This document shows positions 4,532 through 6,839 of a DNA stretch of 6,839 nt, piece after piece. The stretch is from an uncultured Coriobacteriaceae bacterium. Its GTDB lineage: Bacteria; Actinomycetota; Coriobacteriia; Coriobacteriales; Eggerthellaceae. The translations under genes were made by a program, and so were the position numbers. Under the pieces are notes generated by a model. That model made no database searches, was not told the DNA's origin, and was given only the letters and a program-made list of their open reading frames with translations. The first letter of the stretch is position 1. Each line of letters begins with the position of its first letter. Location of the stretch: positions 1 through 6,839 of the forward strand of contig USJN01000082.1 in the NCBI GenBank assembly GCA_900554945.1, in the 5' to 3' direction.

Positions 4532-6839
4532 ATGATGGGAAGAAAACGAGTTCGCTCTATACGCTGCGTTTTGTGCGCCGCTCTCGCCTTTCTTTTGGCG
4601 TTTTGCCTTTGCGGCGTCGCGTCCCCCGTGCACGCTGAGGGGGCATCGGAGGCGCCCGAGCCGATCCTGATCAACGAGGATACGGCGAGCGTCACGGTCA
4701 ATCTCTTCACCGACGAGCACCATACTCAGCCCCTTAACGGCGCTGTGACGTCTGCCGCGCATTTGTACGGGTCTTTCTCGGCAACGTTCAAGGCTGGCAA
4801 GGCGCCTTCGGGCGAGAGCAATGTTGCCGTGTATGAGTTTCCCGACACCATCATCGTCGACGATAACGGTGGCGGTTCTCTCGTGGAAGGCTCGGGGGCC
4901 GACGCCATCAAAGCCGGCACGTGGAGGATTGAGGGCAATAAGGCCATCTTTACGTTTGATAAGAGCTGGCTCGAGAGCAATCCCGCGGATATTTACGCTG
5001 CGGCAAATTTCTCGTTCGAGCTTAAGGACAAGGACGCCGGCTCGGGTGGCAACGCAATCGTTGAGTTTCCCGGTGCGGGGTCAATCGTGATTCCCACCAA
5101 GGACGGTAGCGTCACAGGGACAAAGGCGGGAGCCTTCTCCCAGGGCGCCGACGGCGTAGCCAAGGTCACCTGGACCGTTAAGCTCACCGTCGAATCGTAC
5201 GCCACGGGTGTCAAGTTCACTGACGCGCTCGGTGGCAACTTCGGCTATGTGGGCGGCAGCTTCTCGCTCGACGGAAAGAAGCTCGACCCTCAGCCGACGA
5301 TCAACGGCCAGAACGCGATCCTCGATAATCTGGGCAACCTTTCCCAGGGCGACCACGCGATTACGTACGACACGGTGCTGAAGAGCGACGTCTCCGCGAA
5401 CAACGGCGAGTTCATCAATCGGCAGGATGCCTCCAAAAACACGGCAACATGGGAGTGGGGCGGTCCCGGCGATCGCAAAAACGGCACCGCCACGGCTGCT
5501 CCTAGCGACTTTCGCTACGACATGATTGGCAAGTCCAACGGTTCGGGCACCCCGTCCGACATCACGTGGACGGTTACTCTCAACAAAGGCGAGCTCAAGG
5601 CCGACATGAGTGGCTACAAGTTCACCGATACCCTGGACGGCAAGCAAACATATACGGGAAGCTACACGGTTTACAAGGGCAGCTCTGGATCGGAGGTTCT
5701 TGCGACGGGCGACATCGACCCGACGCAGGGCTCCTTCACCTACACGTTCCCGTCCGACCTCGCCGACAAGTACGCCACCTACCGCATCGTCTATCACACA
5801 AAGATGAAGGATACGAGCTCGTACGACGCCGTGCGCAATAGCGCGACCATCGAGCGCGAAGGCTCCGTTTCCGGCGCGGGCGTTGGCAAGTTCACGCCGC
5901 AGCTGGTGGGCACGCCGATCACCAAGGAGCTCGTGAGCTCCGAGGATGCCGCAACGACGGGTAGAGCGACGTGGCAGACGCGCGTCGCGCTGAAGGCGAT
6001 CGTCGACGCGGTCCATCCGAATAAGGTGACGGTAAAGGATACGTTCCAAACGGCGTGGTCGCAGAATATCGGTGTCGACGTGGACTCCATTACCATCAAA
6101 ATCGGCGAAACTGTGCTGGTGCGGGGGCAGAATGCCGACTGGAACCTGACGGCCAACTGGTCGGTTGGTGGAACAAAGAGAAACTTCAACCTTGATATAT
6201 ACGTCAACGACAAGGTGAAGGCAGCCCTCGGGAACGAGGACTACGCCGTCATCACCTACACCACCACGTCCGATGCATTGCCGGGCTGGTATTCGAACTT
6301 CGCGTCGGTCAGCGCGACGGGCCTGAACCTTCAACGACAGCACACGGATATCGTTACGTACGTCGTCAACCAGGAAACGACGCCTGCGGTAGAGAAGCCG
6401 GAAGCCGAGGCCAAGGTTTCTTGGGACGAGGGCTTCGATTGGAGCGCCGTCGACGGTTCGGACGAGAAGGGCGCATGGGTCGTCGATTGGACGGTGTACG
6501 CGAACCGCCAGAAGAGCGCGGCGGGAGAATACTACGGAGCTGGAAAGCTCAACGGCGTACCTCTGAACATCGTCGATACCCTCCCGGGCGGTATGAGTTA
6601 TATCGCGGGCTCCGCCAGGTTCACGCTCGTGCAGAACCCCTACGACCAGCATACGGGGTTTGGACGCGGAAGCGAGAGCAAGACGGTCGTTTCGGATCAG
6701 CTTCTCGCCGCCGACAACGTGAACAGCGCCGGCAACACGGTCACCTTCTCCATCCCCACAACGGCGCTCGGCGACTACGCTGGCTACGCGAAGCTCACGT
6801 ACAGGACGGCGGTCAAGCGCAGCGAGCACGATTCCTCTA
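4532..6839 (+). CDS. Secreted modular surface adhesin, collagen/fibrinogen-adhesin-like (C-terminus outside window)
   Basis: The frame is open from 4532 to the right edge: 769 codons with no stop. Residues 1-35 form a Sec signal peptide (basic MMGRKRVRSIR, a hydrophobic core, VHA before EG). A beta-rich N-terminal domain (about 43-190) follows. Four modules of about 130-170 residues each open with an aromatic beta strand (VTWTVKL at Trp214, ITWTVTL at Trp346, ATWQTRV at Trp481, VDWTVYA at Trp653). Each then has a D-T/A-L/F strand such as KFTDALGG, KFTDTLDG, TVKDTFQT or IVDTLPGG. This resembles the Ig-like folds of MSCRAMM adhesins, so host-matrix binding is inferred; the ligand is unknown. 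An LPXTG wall anchor would lie beyond the edge. ATGs at 4523, 4532 and 4535 are all in frame. The only weak ribosome site, GGA (4525-4527), favours 4532 or 4535. No gene partner is visible in the window. Confidence 0.88.
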   Translation, partial: MMGRKRVRSIRCVLCAALAFLLAFCLCGVASPVHAEGASEAPEPILINEDTASVTVNLFTDEHHTQPLNGAVTSAAHLYGSFSATFKAGKAPSGESNVAVYEFPDTIIVDDNGGGSLVEGSGADAIKAGTWRIEGNKAIFTFDKSWLESNPADIYAAANFSFELKDKDAGSGGNAIVEFPGAGSIVIPTKDGSVTGTKAGAFSQGADGVAKVTWTVKLTVESYATGVKFTDALGGNFGYVGGSFSLDGKKLDPQPTINGQNAILDNLGNLSQGDHAITYDTVLKSDVSANNGEFINRQDASKNTATWEWGGPGDRKNGTATAAPSDFRYDMIGKSNGSGTPSDITWTVTLNKGELKADMSGYKFTDTLDGKQTYTGSYTVYKGSSGSEVLATGDIDPTQGSFTYTFPSDLADKYATYRIVYHTKMKDTSSYDAVRNSATIEREGSVSGAGVGKFTPQLVGTPITKELVSSEDAATTGRATWQTRVALKAIVDAVHPNKVTVKDTFQTAWSQNIGVDVDSITIKIGETVLVRGQNADWNLTANWSVGGTKRNFNLDIYVNDKVKAALGNEDYAVITYTTTSDALPGWYSNFASVSATGLNLQRQHTDIVTYVVNQETTPAVEKPEAEAKVSWDEGFDWSAVDGSDEKGAWVVDWTVYANRQKSAAGEYYGAGKLNGVPLNIVDTLPGGMSYIAGSARFTLVQNPYDQHTGFGRGSESKTVVSDQLLAADNVNSAGNTVTFSIPTTALGDYAGYAKLTYRTAVKRSEHDSS

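Noticed and set aside
4604..4616. Possible lipobox in the adhesin signal (Cys25 and Cys27)
   Set aside because: The residue before each cysteine (Phe24, Leu26) does not fit a lipobox, and a good signal peptidase I site, VHA before EG, follows.
4192..4638. 148-codon plus frame overlapping the start of the adhesin
   Set aside because: It starts with TTG, has no ribosome site, and its end overlaps the adhesin signal peptide in another frame. The Arg-rich tail is a frame shadow.
5081..6829. 582-codon open frame on the minus strand
   Set aside because: It lies wholly opposite the adhesin, whose frame has a signal peptide and repeated modules. The minus frame is Arg/Val-rich with no domain, typical of the antisense shadow of a GC-rich gene.

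Overview
The window looks like a high-GC genome, most likely a gut or oral actinobacterium of the class Coriobacteriia (relatives of Eggerthella, Slackia, Collinsella or Olsenella). This is an inference. It rests on GC-rich codon use, good Shine-Dalgarno sites, a lipoprotein-type MsrA and a modular Gram-positive-style surface adhesin. No ribosomal or tRNA gene is present to confirm it.

Layout from left to right. (1) Minus strand, 1-453: the N-terminal 151 codons of a peptide-methionine sulfoxide reductase A with a lipoprotein signal, cut by the left edge. (2) After a 116-bp divergent gap, a plus-strand two-component operon: an OmpR/PhoB-type response regulator (570-1244) and a membrane sensor histidine kinase (1241-2389), translationally coupled by an ATGA overlap. 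(3) A 462-bp spacer with no convincing gene. It carries a ~184-bp element bounded by long imperfect inverted repeats (2480-2663) and a strong hairpin (2702-2740). (4) Minus strand, 2852-3577: a full-length TrmO (TsaA/YaeB) tRNA methyltransferase. (5) A 954-bp divergent intergenic region with a second ~183-bp inverted-repeat-bounded element (3898-4080), several hairpins and an extended -10 promoter candidate. (6) Plus strand, 4532 to the right edge: the first 769 codons of a large secreted adhesin with a signal peptide, an N-terminal beta-rich domain and repeated collagen/fibrinogen-adhesin-like modules. It has no stop codon inside the window, and the long ORF on the opposite strand (5081-6829) is its shadow.

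How the genes may work together. The two-component system sits head-to-head with the extracytoplasmic MsrA, so control of envelope methionine repair by this sensor is a plausible hypothesis. The kinase also has three cysteines in its first membrane helix. TrmO acts separately on tRNA t6A37. The adhesin is a surface protein whose cell-wall anchor and any sortase would lie beyond the right edge.

The most unusual content is non-coding. The two inverted-repeat elements are nearly the same length, have different arm sequences, share a 13-base box at a similar internal position, and each has arms split by a non-matching block of equal length on both sides. They look like two subtypes of one dispersed intergenic element, although only a genome-wide search could show that.
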